In this document: piece after piece, positions 25,061-33,472 of the stretch | How the letters are laid out: the number at the start of each line of letters is the position of its first letter | How positions within the stretch are numbered: position 1 is the first letter of the stretch | From: Eubacteriaceae bacterium | GTDB lineage: Bacteria > Bacillota > Clostridia > Lachnospirales > Lachnospiraceae | Direction of reading: 5' to 3' | Length of the DNA stretch: 64,000 bases | NCBI GenBank assembly: GCA_910575665.1 | Contig: CAJTFB010000006.1 | Span: 57,104-121,103, forward strand | Program-made: the position numbers and the translations under genes | Notes under the pieces: generated by a model | What the model saw: the letters and a program-made list of their open reading frames with translations, nothing else | The model's database searches: none | What the model was told of the DNA's origin: nothing

Positions 25061-26023
25061 ATGAAAAAGGTACACATTATTATGTATCATTATGTGCGCG
25101 ATCTGGTGCACAGCAGATATCCGGAGATCCGGGGACTGGATCAGTCCCTGTTTATCCAGCAGATGGATCATATCATGAAACATTATAGGGTGATCACGAT
25201 GGAGAGTCTGCTGGAGGCCTATTCCAAAGAAGATTTTTCCGGCATTCCGGATAATGCCCTGCTTTTGACCTTTGACGATGGTTACGTAGATCATTATACC
25301 GTGGTCTATCCGATCCTGAAAAAATATGGGGTGCAGGGATCTTTTTTTCCAAATGCCATGGCGGTAAAAGAGCATAAGCTTCTGACGGTAAACCGGATTC
25401 ATTTTATACTGGCGGAGGCAGAGCGGAAGGGGAAGATGAGGGAACTGGTGTCGGACTGTTTTTGCAGTATGGACAAGTATCGTATGGCGGGCGCTGATAT
25501 TGAGGAAAATCAGAAGATTTATGACCGCATAGGGGTTCCCAACCGATGGGATTCCGGTGAAGTTATTTTTGTGAAACGATTATTGCAGAATGAACTGCCG
25601 GAGGAGATGCGCAATGAAATGGCCAAAGAATTTTTTGCCAAGTATGTCGGAGTGGAGGAAGATGTATTTGCCAGGGAGTTGTATATGAATATGGACCAGA
25701 TCCGATGCATGAAGCAGGGAGGAATGTTTTTTGGCATTCATGGATACGACCATTATTGGCTGGGGAAACTACCGGTGGAGCAAATGCAAAAGGATGTAGA
25801 AAAGGCGCTTACATATTTCGATGGAATTATTGACAGAGATAGCTGGGTGATGAATTATCCCTATGGAAATTACAGTGATGACGTCATTGAATATATCAGG
25901 CAGGCTGGGTGCAGACTGGGCGTGTCAGTCGAGGCGAGAGTGGCAGAACTGGGTAAGGACCATCCCTATACACTGCCGAGACTGGATACCAATGATATTT
26001 ATCCAAAAGGAGATAAGGGGTAA
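25061..26023 (+). CDS. Polysaccharide deacetylase (carbohydrate esterase 4 family)
   Basis: This 320-residue protein carries the NodB-type metal motif LLLTFDDGYVDHYT (Asp72, Asp73) and a second motif FGIHGYDHYWLGKL in place of SHTxxHxxL, so it is a distant member. A later RLDTNDIYP closes the fold. There is no signal peptide, so it would act in the cytoplasm, for example on a nucleotide-linked or lipid-linked sugar. The ATG at 25061 with AAGGAGC is preferred to an ATG 57 bases upstream. It closes the glycan cassette that begins behind flagellin. Confidence 0.78.
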   Translation: MKKVHIIMYHYVRDLVHSRYPEIRGLDQSLFIQQMDHIMKHYRVITMESLLEAYSKEDFSGIPDNALLLTFDDGYVDHYTVVYPILKKYGVQGSFFPNAMAVKEHKLLTVNRIHFILAEAERKGKMRELVSDCFCSMDKYRMAGADIEENQKIYDRIGVPNRWDSGEVIFVKRLLQNELPEEMRNEMAKEFFAKYVGVEEDVFARELYMNMDQIRCMKQGGMFFGIHGYDHYWLGKLPVEQMQKDVEKALTYFDGIIDRDSWVMNYPYGNYSDDVIEYIRQAGCRLGVSVEARVAELGKDHPYTLPRLDTNDIYPKGDKG

Positions 26024-26073
26024 TTAACGCCAGGTGGCGTATCATGGCTACCCAGTGATCAAACAGAAATAAT

Positions 26074-26102
26074 TTGCACCGCAATGGAAAAAGGTGTATA
26101 AT
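26074..26102 (+). promoter_or_regulatory. Sigma-A promoter of serS
   Basis: TTGCAC, 17 bases, TATAAT. The leader is only about 25 bases, so no T-box riboswitch is present. Confidence 0.8.
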
Positions 26103-26132
26103 AGAGCCAATTATATTTAGGAGGAACCAACT

Positions 26133-27416
26133 ATGCTGGACATTAAATTTTTACGTGAAAATCCGGATGTTGTGAAGGAAAATATCAAAAATAAATTTCA
26201 GGACAGAAAACTTCCGCTGGTGGATGAGGTGATCGCATTGGACAAGGAGAGCCGTGCCACGCAGCAGGAGGCGGATGAGCTTCGTGCAAACCGTAAGAAG
26301 ATTTCAAAAAATATAGGTGGACTGATGGCCCAGGGCAAGAAGGAAGAGGCAGAGGCGTTAAAAGCAGAAGTGGCGAAAGGCGCTGAGAGGCTTGCTGAAC
26401 TGGAGAAGAGAGAAGACGAGCTGGGGAAAAAGATTCGGGAGATTATGATGACCATTCCCAATATTATCGATCCCAGTGTGCCCATCGGAAAAGATGACAG
26501 TGAAAATGTAGAGATCGAAAAATTTGGTGAGCCGGTGGTTCCGGATTTTGAAATCCCCTATCACACCGAGATTATGGAAAAATTTGATGGTATTGATCTG
26601 GATGCGGCCAGGGACGTAGCAGGCAACGGATTTTATTATCTGATGGGAGATATGGCGAGGCTTCATTCGGCGGTGATCTCTTATGCCAGAGACTTTATGA
26701 TTGACCGCGGATTTACCTATTACGTGCCGCCGTTTATGATCCGGAGTAATGTTGTGACCGGAGTTATGAGTTTTGATGAGATGGATGCTATGATGTATAA
26801 GATCGAGGGAGAGGATTTGTACCTGATCGGAACCAGTGAGCACTCCATGATCGGAAAATTTATTGATAAGATACTTCCAGAGGACAAGCTTCCCCAGACG
26901 CTGACCAGTTATTCTCCTTGCTTCCGCAAGGAAAAAGGCGCTCATGGGATAGAGGAGCGGGGAGTATACCGCATCCATCAGTTTGAGAAGCAGGAAATGA
27001 TCGTTGTCTGCAAGCCTGATGAGAGTATGCAGTGGTTTGAGAAGCTTTGGCAGAACACCGTAGATCTGTTCCGCTCTCTGGATATTCCTGTGCGGACGCT
27101 GGAGTGCTGTTCCGGTGATCTGGCAGATTTAAAAGTGAAATCCATCGATGTGGAGGCATGGTCTCCGAGACAGAAGAAGTATTTTGAGGTGGGAAGCTGT
27201 TCCAATCTGGGGGATGCCCAGGCGAGACGTCTTAAAATACGTGTGGTTGGGGAAAAGGGAAAATATTTTGCCCATACATTAAACAATACGGTAGTGGCGC
27301 CGCCGCGTATGCTGATCGCATTTTTGGAGAACAATCTCAATGCAGATGGTTCAGTGAATATTCCGAAGGCATTGCAGCCATATATGGGAGGAAAAGAGAA
27401 GATCGACGTCAAATAG
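26133..27416 (+). CDS. serS: Serine--tRNA ligase
   Basis: This 427-residue class II aminoacyl-tRNA synthetase charges tRNA-Ser. The N-terminal coiled-coil arm (about residues 30-105, rich in Glu, Lys and Ala) contacts the long variable arm of the tRNA. The catalytic core includes the motif 2 region SPCFRKEKGAHGIEERGVYRIHQF-type sequence and motif 3 TLNNTVVAPPRMLIAFLENN. Length is typical. AGGAGG precedes the ATG by 6 bases. It has its own promoter and is followed after 30 bases by an uncharacterised gene. Confidence 0.97.
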   Translation: MLDIKFLRENPDVVKENIKNKFQDRKLPLVDEVIALDKESRATQQEADELRANRKKISKNIGGLMAQGKKEEAEALKAEVAKGAERLAELEKREDELGKKIREIMMTIPNIIDPSVPIGKDDSENVEIEKFGEPVVPDFEIPYHTEIMEKFDGIDLDAARDVAGNGFYYLMGDMARLHSAVISYARDFMIDRGFTYYVPPFMIRSNVVTGVMSFDEMDAMMYKIEGEDLYLIGTSEHSMIGKFIDKILPEDKLPQTLTSYSPCFRKEKGAHGIEERGVYRIHQFEKQEMIVVCKPDESMQWFEKLWQNTVDLFRSLDIPVRTLECCSGDLADLKVKSIDVEAWSPRQKKYFEVGSCSNLGDAQARRLKIRVVGEKGKYFAHTLNNTVVAPPRMLIAFLENNLNADGSVNIPKALQPYMGGKEKIDVK

Positions 27417-27446
27417 GTGACAGAAGCGGGATAATGGGGGGATAAG

Positions 27447-28217
27447 TTGAAAATCAGGGTGGCATATGACAAAGATAAAAAAACAGGTGAAGGCACAGGA
27501 ATCTGTGTGATGGAGGGAAAGGTGGCGAAGGCTGGTCTGTCTGGGTGGTTTTCTGGCATAAGGCTGGGCGGACATGCGGTCGCCAATATTTCCCTTGTCA
27601 TCATAAGCAGACCCCGCTGGCAGGACCAAGAGAAGATGCAGTTGCAAGATCGCCTTTTAAGGAATTTTGCACACTGGTTTTCTCACGAGTTGCCGGAGTG
27701 CCTTTCTTTTATTTATGCCAGAAAGAGCACGGGGAAGAAAAAGCTTCTGGAATCAGCTGCCATTTCCCTCCTGGTGCGGCGGTGGCAGGATCTTTTGGAG
27801 GGAGCATTGGGGGATATAACAGCTTCCGGGAAACTGCCGGTTGACTTTGCTATTCTGTTGTTCTGGGAAGAACAGTATCTATTTTGTGGCGGTGGCGACA
27901 TACATATTCTAGAATACAGCAGATCCAGGGGAATGAGCCGGTGGCTTACCTGTGAGGAGCGACACAGCTTTGCCGATGTGCTGGGGGAGACGGGAGAAAT
28001 CTTTTTTAAAGCTCGTAATGTGAGAGAACATTGTCTATTTATTCTTAGTCCGGAACCGATCGATCCGGAAATTCCAAAATTATTGATAGAGAAGAACATA
28101 AGAAACGGATACGGCCAGCTGCTGCATCAACTGCTGGATAAAAGCAGTAGGATTCTTTTGGCAGAGTGTATTCCGTCTGTCAAGATATCGTTTGACAGTG
28201 CACATTTGCGCCATTGA
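27447..28217 (+). CDS. Uncharacterised protein paired with a Ser/Thr kinase, possibly a degenerate PP2C-like fold
   Basis: This 256-residue soluble protein starts with TTG after GGGGGGATAAG. I do not recognise a family with confidence. The order of short hydrophobic strands (GHAVANISLVIISR, LPVDFAILLFWEEQYLFCGGGDIHILEY, LFILSPEP) recalls PP2C phosphatases, in which the CGGGD would match the GDS motif, but the acidic metal ligands of true PP2C are not evident. It ends within a few bases of the kinase gene, so the two are translationally coupled. A regulator, pseudophosphatase or substrate of that kinase is a reasonable guess. Confidence 0.6.
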   Translation: MKIRVAYDKDKKTGEGTGICVMEGKVAKAGLSGWFSGIRLGGHAVANISLVIISRPRWQDQEKMQLQDRLLRNFAHWFSHELPECLSFIYARKSTGKKKLLESAAISLLVRRWQDLLEGALGDITASGKLPVDFAILLFWEEQYLFCGGGDIHILEYSRSRGMSRWLTCEERHSFADVLGETGEIFFKARNVREHCLFILSPEPIDPEIPKLLIEKNIRNGYGQLLHQLLDKSSRILLAECIPSVKISFDSAHLRH

Positions 28218-28249
28218 GTCAGGTTCTGGTTCATAAGGAGAGGGAAATT

Positions 28250-29077
28250 ATGGAAAAATATACTTTGATTAAAAAATTGGGAGAGGGCGGAACCTCCGGC
28301 GTCTATCTGGGAGCGGACAGGGTGACAGGCAGGCGGGTTGCCATAAAGAAATATTCCAGGGGAGGTGATCTCTCCTGGGTAGAAAATGAGAGATGTCTAT
28401 TGGAGAGTCTGGATCATCCGGCGATTCCTAAAGTCAAGGAGGTAGTATGCCAGGGTGGATATTTCTATCTGGTTATGGAGTATGTACCGGGGAAGACAAT
28501 GAAGGAGTGGATCACAAGCAGAGGCAGGATTGCAGAAGAGCAGGTCAGCCGCTGGGGTTTTGAGTTGTGTGGGGTGCTTTCCTGTCTGCATGGGAGCGGA
28601 AACCGGATCTTATTCAGAGATCTAAAACCTGGAAATATCATGATATCCCCAACAGGTCAGATCCGCCTTGTCGATTTTGGAGCTGCCCTTCGGATGAGAG
28701 TAGGGGCGTATGGTACGCCGCAGGTGACGCCAAAGGAACCTCTGGGGACGCCCGGCTATGCCGCACCGGAGCAGTTTGTGAGACTGGGACAGCTGACACC
28801 GGCGGCAGATATCTATGCCCTTGGGGCCGTGTTATACCACGGGCTGAGTGGCTATCGCCCCGATCCATCTTCATTTTCCAAGCGGATTCCACTTAGGAAG
28901 CTGAACCGGAATATATCCAGAGGAATGGAATATATCGTGATGAAGTGTCTGGAGAACGAATTGGATAGAAGATACCAAACCGTGGAACAGATAAAAAGAG
29001 ACCTGGAGGATACAGCTTGTTGTTATAAAAAGAACAAAAAGAAGCTGTATCTTCTCCGGTCTGAGTTACTGATATAA
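28250..29077 (+). CDS. Hanks-type serine/threonine protein kinase
   Basis: This 275-residue kinase has a complete domain: glycine loop LGEGGTSGVYLG, Lys33 in VAIKKY, catalytic loop FRDLKPGN (Asp124, Asn129, with Phe in place of the usual His), DFG at 142-144, and APEQF plus an SADIYALG-like segment later. There is no transmembrane helix or PASTA repeat, so it is a cytosolic kinase unlike PrkC. The ATG at 28250 has AAGGAGAGG; a TTG 36 bases upstream is the alternative. The C-terminus is basic (YKKNKKKLYLLR). It is coupled to the preceding gene. Confidence 0.88.
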   Translation: MEKYTLIKKLGEGGTSGVYLGADRVTGRRVAIKKYSRGGDLSWVENERCLLESLDHPAIPKVKEVVCQGGYFYLVMEYVPGKTMKEWITSRGRIAEEQVSRWGFELCGVLSCLHGSGNRILFRDLKPGNIMISPTGQIRLVDFGAALRMRVGAYGTPQVTPKEPLGTPGYAAPEQFVRLGQLTPAADIYALGAVLYHGLSGYRPDPSSFSKRIPLRKLNRNISRGMEYIVMKCLENELDRRYQTVEQIKRDLEDTACCYKKNKKKLYLLRSELLI

Positions 29078-29090
29078 ATGTGTCAGCCCA

Positions 29091-29282
29091 CTAATTTCCT
29101 TTGCTGCTGAGCGGATTGGAAGCGTGCTCCCAGAAGAGGTTGTTGTCCGGTGCTGGCAGATCTTCTTCGTTGTAGAGAGATTTCTGGCGGATCTGCGCGG
29201 CTCTCTGTTCTGAGATCCCATCCTTAGTGTTTTTGTTTTCTGCCTGGTTGATGTTTGTTTCGTTGTTGTTCTTGTTATCCAT
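29091..29282 (-). CDS. Small acidic hydrophilic protein (63 residues)
   Basis: On the minus strand, a 63-residue frame begins with ATG at 29282, with GGAAAGGA 9 bases upstream; a second ATG 9 bases earlier is possible. It is rich in Asn at the start and acidic later (MDNKNNNETN... then YNEEDLPAPDNNLFWEH), has no hydrophobic segment, and matches no family I know. It occupies the space between convergent and divergent genes that would otherwise be empty. It is probably real, but translation is unproven. Confidence 0.45.
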   Translation of the reverse strand: MDNKNNNETNINQAENKNTKDGISEQRAAQIRQKSLYNEEDLPAPDNNLFWEHASNPLSSKGN

Positions 29283-29334
29283 ATTGGTCATTCCTTTCCA
29301 TTTTTGGATAGTATCTGCAATTTCAGGCATAGTA

Positions 29335-29363
29335 TTCACAGAATGCGGGAAATATGCTAAAAT
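29335..29363 (+). promoter_or_regulatory. Sigma-A promoter of the HAD phosphatase gene
   Basis: TTCACA, 17 bases, TAAAAT, about 30 bases upstream of the start codon. Confidence 0.65.
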
Positions 29364-29391
29364 AAGACAGAAAAAAGGAGGGAGCAGATTT

Positions 29392-30042
29392 ATGAGGAAA
29401 TATGATACGGTGATTTTTGACCTGGATGGGACACTTTTGAATACATTGGAAGATCTTTGTGACTGCGTAAATGTTATTATGCAGCGGTTTGGATGGGAAG
29501 TTCATACCCTAGAGCAGATCCGCCATTATGTCGGAAATGGCATTGGGAAGCTGATGGAACGCTCTGTTCCAGAGGGCAGGGATAACCCCCGGTTTGAGGA
29601 AGCTTTTAAGGAATTTCGGGAATATTATACTGGGCACTGCCGGATCAAGACAAGGCCCTATGACGGCGTACTGGAACTGATGAGAACTTTAAAAGAGAAT
29701 GGTTTTCATATCGCTATTGTATCCAATAAAAATGATGCCGCTGTGAAGGAACTAAATGGTATTTATTTTTCTAGGTTTACGGAGTCCGCTATTGGTGACA
29801 GGGAGGGGCAGCAGAGGAAACCTGCCCCAGATGCGGTATACGCCGCACTGGAGGAGATGGGGTGTGGCAGGGAGCGAGCTGTCTACATCGGTGATTCAGA
29901 AGTGGATTACCAGACTGCGGTAAACAGTGGTCTGGATTGTATTTTGGTGAGCTGGGGGTTTCGGGAGCGGAAGTTGCTGGAAAGTTTTGAAAAGGCAGTA
30001 GTGGTGGATGAATGTCAGGAGATTGAGAACATGTTATTATGA
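29392..30042 (+). CDS. HAD-IA hydrolase, phosphoglycolate-phosphatase-like
   Basis: This 216-residue haloacid-dehalogenase phosphatase has motif I DTVIFDLDGTLLNT (two catalytic Asp), motif II IAIVSNKND, and motifs III/IV RKPAPDAVYAAL and VYIGDSEVDYQTAVNSG. A helical cap lies between residues 20 and 85. Substrate cannot be told; members act on phosphoglycolate, pyrophosphate or small phospho-sugars. The start follows AAAAAAGGAGGG, with its own promoter just upstream. Confidence 0.85.
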   Translation: MRKYDTVIFDLDGTLLNTLEDLCDCVNVIMQRFGWEVHTLEQIRHYVGNGIGKLMERSVPEGRDNPRFEEAFKEFREYYTGHCRIKTRPYDGVLELMRTLKENGFHIAIVSNKNDAAVKELNGIYFSRFTESAIGDREGQQRKPAPDAVYAALEEMGCGRERAVYIGDSEVDYQTAVNSGLDCILVSWGFRERKLLESFEKAVVVDECQEIENMLL

Positions 30043-30086
30043 AAAATCTGTTCAGCGACCTTATAGTAGGATGATAAATATGTAGT

Positions 30087-30129
30087 TTGACGGCGCCAAT
30101 CCGAACCTTGTTCGTCTTGACGCCGTCAA
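30087..30129. terminator. Inverted repeat between convergent genes
   Basis: TTGACGGCG pairs exactly with CGCCGTCAA across a 25-base loop. It lies between the convergent HAD gene and the minus-strand Ig-like gene and could end either transcript; T tracts are weak. Confidence 0.4.
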
Positions 30130-30173
30130 TTTAGTGTGATGACACCCTTGAACTAATGGCAGTGCACCATATT

Positions 30174-31070
30174 TTAGTATCTGGTGTATACGCGGAAACC
30201 ACTAGAAGCAAGGGAAGAAGCCGTTATTTTCCGATCCCAGTGAACGGAAGAATTGTAATTACCCTCCACCACGGTAATATGGCTAGAAGATTTAGTGAGC
30301 ACAATCACGGAGTGACTGTTTCCGATCCGGATGTTATCTCCCACGCGAATCCGATCAAATGAGGCATGGGTCTGATAACTTTTCTCTGTGCCAAACACTG
30401 TATCACTGAGCTTTGCGGCAAAGCCATAACAGCCGTAGCCGTTGCCAAAGCGGGGGGAATAATAGTAATAACTGTTGGTAAGAGGCATTCCCTCCGGATA
30501 GGTACTGCGCAGTGAATTCAGTACGGAGTAAGCGCTTGTTTCTGTCACCGAACCGGATGGAGTGTCAGGTGTTGGGACCGTTGTGGGTTTCGGAACGGTG
30601 GTAGGTTTTGGAACCGAACTAGGCTTTGGCATCGTGGTGGGTTTTGGAACTGTAGTTGGCTTTGGCGCCTGGGAAACAGTCGGTTTTTGAGCAGGTGGTG
30701 TACCAGGGGCAGTTGGCTTTGGAGTTGCCGTAGGTTTTGGAACTGGTTTATTACTGTTTTTTACGGTTACCCTGCAGACCAGTTTTTTATTCTTTATCGT
30801 TGCTGTCACATTTGCTTTTCCGGCCTTTTTTGCGGTGACTTTTCCCTGGCGATTGACAGTGACAATTTTCTTATTAGTGGATCTCCATTTTACATTTTTT
30901 GATTTGCGTCCCCGGATTTTTAGAGTGTAACTTTTCCCTGGGCGCAGCGTCAGTTTTTTGTGGTTCAGGCTCAGAGAAGCCGCCTCTGAGTTCGCTGGTG
31001 TGGCAAGAACAGCCAGCAGTGAGAGGGAGAGAACTCCCGTTAAAAGCTTTGTATTTGTTGTATGTCTCAT
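30174..31070 (-). CDS. Secreted protein: Ig-like (BIG2) domain, Pro/Thr linker, CHAP/C40-like domain
   Basis: This 298-residue protein has an N-terminal signal peptide (LLTGVLSLSLLAVLATPANSEA), a BIG2 domain (about 35-105: STNKKIVTVNRQGKVTAKKA), a low-complexity linker of PKPTTV-type repeats (about 110-175), and a C-terminal domain with YGCYGFAAKL and NSHSVIVL. The last has the Cys and His spacing of CHAP/NlpC-P60-type amidases and ends in EGNYNSSVHWDR, which suggests cell-wall or peptide-amide hydrolysis. It is exported and probably wall-associated through the linker. Transcribed alone, with a repeat-rich leader. Confidence 0.75.
   Translation of the reverse strand: MRHTTNTKLLTGVLSLSLLAVLATPANSEAASLSLNHKKLTLRPGKSYTLKIRGRKSKNVKWRSTNKKIVTVNRQGKVTAKKAGKANVTATIKNKKLVCRVTVKNSNKPVPKPTATPKPTAPGTPPAQKPTVSQAPKPTTVPKPTTMPKPSSVPKPTTVPKPTTVPTPDTPSGSVTETSAYSVLNSLRSTYPEGMPLTNSYYYYSPRFGNGYGCYGFAAKLSDTVFGTEKSYQTHASFDRIRVGDNIRIGNSHSVIVLTKSSSHITVVEGNYNSSVHWDRKITASSLASSGFRVYTRY
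30583..30745 (-). repeat. Pro-Lys-Pro-Thr coding repeat
   Basis: Imperfect tandem copies of an 18-base unit encode variants of PKPTTV in the linker of the secreted Ig-like protein. Such runs expand and contract by slippage. Confidence 0.7.
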
Positions 31071-31246
31071 ATAGACTCATTCCTTTCTTAATTTCATGTA
31101 TTTTGTTATAACGGTTTCATCGAGCAAGCCGAATGGAACCGTCGGCCTAGCCGAACGATGCCAAGTATAACACAAAATGTTACAAAAGTGTTACAAAAAT
31201 TACAATTGTATGAAATTACCAAAATAATTGGAATATATTCCGGTTC

Positions 31247-31275
31247 TTGCGAATTAGGATAACCTGTGATATGAT
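31247..31275 (+). promoter_or_regulatory. Sigma-A promoter of ylmH
   Basis: TTGCGA, 17 bases, TATGAT, about 30 bases before the start codon. Confidence 0.65.
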
Positions 31276-31304
31276 GTGTTCAGTACAGAGAAATGAGGAA
31301 TAAC

Positions 31305-32042
31305 ATGAAACAGAGATTTACAGATCTTGCAAACACCTGTTACCAACGGGGGCATTATACCTTTACTCATTTTTTGACGCCAGCGCAGATCGATGAATTC
31401 TTTCAGATACAGAGTGAGCTTTCTTTTGTGGGGTACGCTCTGGAGGGCGGAAGTGAGATGGCGGAGCGCCAGATGCTTCGTTTTGGGGATGAGGAAATGT
31501 TTGGATATGTGGAAGAGTTTCCCATCTGCTGTATCCACTGTCATCCACTCACACCCAAATTTGCAGAGAAGCTGGGACACCGGGACGTGCTGGGGGCGCT
31601 TATGAATCTGGGGATCGAGAGGGATGTGATCGGTGATATCTGGATACAGGACAAAGAGTGCTATTTTTTCTGTCTGGCGGGGATGAAAGAATTTATCTGC
31701 GATTCCTTGATAAAGATCCGGCATACCAATGTGAGATGCCATGAGATCGAGAAACTGCCAGAAGAATTTAAGCCGGTATTGGCAGCAGAAGAGCATATCA
31801 TCCCGTCGGAACGCTGCGATGCTCTGGTTGCCAAAGTTTATCATTTGTCACGCGGTAAGTGTATCCCATTGTTTCAGGAGAAAAGGGTATTTGTCAATAG
31901 TAGACAGTACGAGAATAATAGCGGAGCTCTGAAACCAGGAGACGTGGTGAGTGTTCGGGGTTATGGAAAGTTTATTTACCAGGGAGTAGTAAGAGAGACA
32001 AAAAAAGGACGTATCACAGTAAAGATAGAAAAATATATATGA
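31305..32042 (+). CDS. ylmH: YlmH-family S4-domain RNA-binding protein
   Basis: This 245-residue protein has an N-terminal YlmH domain (FTHFLTPAQIDEFF; ERQMLRFGDEE) and a C-terminal S4 domain at about 175-245 (VYHLSRGKCIPLFQEKRVFVN then GDVVSVRGYGKFIY). YlmH proteins bind ribosomes or tRNA-bound nascent chains and help rescue stalled 50S subunits. In many Firmicutes ylmH sits in the division (ylm) cluster; here it stands apart. The ATG at 31305 with GAGGAATAAC is preferred to one 12 bases earlier. Confidence 0.85.
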   Translation: MKQRFTDLANTCYQRGHYTFTHFLTPAQIDEFFQIQSELSFVGYALEGGSEMAERQMLRFGDEEMFGYVEEFPICCIHCHPLTPKFAEKLGHRDVLGALMNLGIERDVIGDIWIQDKECYFFCLAGMKEFICDSLIKIRHTNVRCHEIEKLPEEFKPVLAAEEHIIPSERCDALVAKVYHLSRGKCIPLFQEKRVFVNSRQYENNSGALKPGDVVSVRGYGKFIYQGVVRETKKGRITVKIEKYI

Positions 32043-32055
32043 AAGCAGGGGAAGA

Positions 32056-32874
32056 ATGGATAAGAGAGAGAAGATACGCCGGGGAATTATGTTGGGGTTA
32101 GCGGGATTGATGGCATTGATCCTTGTATTTGGAAAAAATGAAAAAGAAGATAAAATGGAGACTACAAAAGTAGAAAACCATACGCCGGCGCCGGTGAGCA
32201 CAGGGACAGCAATAATCTCTGCACCGCAGCCCACTCCCACTCCAGAACATGCCATCTATTCCTATCTTCAGGGGCCAAAATCCTGGAAGGAAAAACGGCC
32301 ATGGTCTGGCAAATGGGGGAAAGAGATTCATGACGGAGCCTCCTTTGGCAGTTTCGGTTGTGGGTTTTGTTGTATGGCCAATATTTATTCTACAATAACA
32401 GAATACAAATGTACACCTCTTGATATCTATGAGAGAGCGAAGAAAGTCAGCTTCTATGGCGGCGGCGGGGCCATATCCTGGAAGCTTATGAGGAAGACCA
32501 TGGCAGATATCGGTTTTAATGTGGAGTTGGGAGAGAAGCCTCCAACCTATGGAGAATTTGCAGATAAGATGAAACAGACGCAGGCGATGCTCGTGCTGGT
32601 ATCCAGTTACAATGATGATTCTTACTGGAAAGATACGCCAGGGCACTATGTAACTCTTTTTATGTATGATGAGGGAACGCAGGATGTATTTTTGGCGGAT
32701 TCTGGAGATCCGGAGCATAATCGCCACCAGGTTCCGCTGAAAATGATTTACAAAGCATTGAAAACTAGCAGTGATTTTCAGTATATGTCAGTTCTTTCTT
32801 ATGATGAAAATAAGGATAACTGGAAACATAAATCAACGGAGGGAGACTGGATCTCTCCTGAAGAAATGAAATAA
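32056..32874 (+). CDS. Secreted or membrane-anchored C39-like cysteine peptidase
   Basis: This 272-residue protein has one N-terminal membrane segment ([16 protein letters not shown]), a Pro/Thr-rich linker to about residue 70, then a papain-like C39-type domain: the Cys region [16 protein letters not shown], the His in [12 protein letters not shown], and an Asp in [11 protein letters not shown]. This matches the Cys-His-Asp order of C39_2 peptidases, so it is probably an extracytoplasmic protease or amidase anchored to the membrane. It follows ylmH after 13 bases and precedes dtd after 29 bases. Confidence 0.72.
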   Translation: MDKREKIRRGIMLGLAGLMALILVFGKNEKEDKMETTKVENHTPAPVSTGTAIISAPQPTPTPEHAIYSYLQGPKSWKEKRPWSGKWGKEIHDGASFGSFGCGFCCMANIYSTITEYKCTPLDIYERAKKVSFYGGGGAISWKLMRKTMADIGFNVELGEKPPTYGEFADKMKQTQAMLVLVSSYNDDSYWKDTPGHYVTLFMYDEGTQDVFLADSGDPEHNRHQVPLKMIYKALKTSSDFQYMSVLSYDENKDNWKHKSTEGDWISPEEMK

Positions 32875-32903
32875 AGCGGATAGGCTTTGGAATGGAGGAA
32901 ACG

Positions 32904-33356
32904 ATGAGATTTGTGGTACAACGGGTAAAAAATGCTTCGGTGGTGAGCGATGGTAAAGTATTGGGTGAGATTGGAAGGGGACTACTGGTGCTGATCGGGA
33001 TTGGGCAGGACGACAATGAAGAAATTGCCGATAAAATGGTTCAAAAATTGGTGAACATGAGAATTTTTGAAGATCTGGATGGCAAGACCAATCTGGGATT
33101 GAAGGATGTGGAGGGGGAACTTATGCTGGTGTCCCAATTCACTCTTTATGCAGACTGCCGAAAAGGGAACCGTCCTTCCTTTACGGCAGCAGGCGCGCCG
33201 GATATGGCAGAGCAGCTCTATGAATATATCAAGGGACAGTGTGCAGAGGAGATTATCTCTGTGAAATGTGGAGAATTTGGTGCGGATATGAAGGTGGAAT
33301 TGTTAAACGATGGACCTTTTACCGTGATTCTTGATAGTGCGGAGATTGGCTGTTGA
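32904..33356 (+). CDS. dtd: D-aminoacyl-tRNA deacylase
   Basis: This 150-residue enzyme hydrolyses D-amino acids (and glycine) from mischarged tRNA. Family motifs are the N-terminal [13 protein letters not shown], the active-site [20 protein letters not shown], and the C-terminal GPFTVILDS. The ATG at 32904 follows GGAGGAAACG; an in-frame ATG 12 bases upstream overlaps the site. It is the last gene of the ylmH run. Confidence 0.95.
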   Translation: MRFVVQRVKNASVVSDGKVLGEIGRGLLVLIGIGQDDNEEIADKMVQKLVNMRIFEDLDGKTNLGLKDVEGELMLVSQFTLYADCRKGNRPSFTAAGAPDMAEQLYEYIKGQCAEEIISVKCGEFGADMKVELLNDGPFTVILDSAEIGC

Positions 33357-33369
33357 TGGCGCCGTCGAG

Positions 33370-33436
33370 CTAGTGCACTGTATCACTCACATTTCGCCAA
33401 ATGACTTGTCTGAAAATGAATGATACAGCACACTAG
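33370..33436. repeat. Long inverted repeat after dtd
   Basis: CTAGTGCACTGTATCA and TGATACAGCACACTAG are 14/16 complementary across 35 bases. It resembles a small non-autonomous palindromic element more than a terminator because no T tract follows. Confidence 0.5.
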
Positions 33437-33437
33437 G

Positions 33438-33466
33438 TTGAAAAAGATTATAATGTATGATAAAAT
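33438..33466 (+). promoter_or_regulatory. Sigma-A promoter of the hyd leader
   Basis: TTGAAA, 17 bases, TAAAAT. Transcription would begin near 33473, about 200 bases before the first start codon, giving a long leader. Confidence 0.7.
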
Positions 33467-33472
33467 AATATT

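Noticed and set aside
26024..26132. Possible T-box leader for serS.
   Set aside because: The promoter lies only about 30 bases before the start codon, leaving no room for a T-box.
30156..30362. Plus-strand frame of 68 codons at the end of the secreted Ig-like gene.
   Set aside because: It overlaps the catalytic domain of the minus-strand gene, and its composition is that of an antisense frame.
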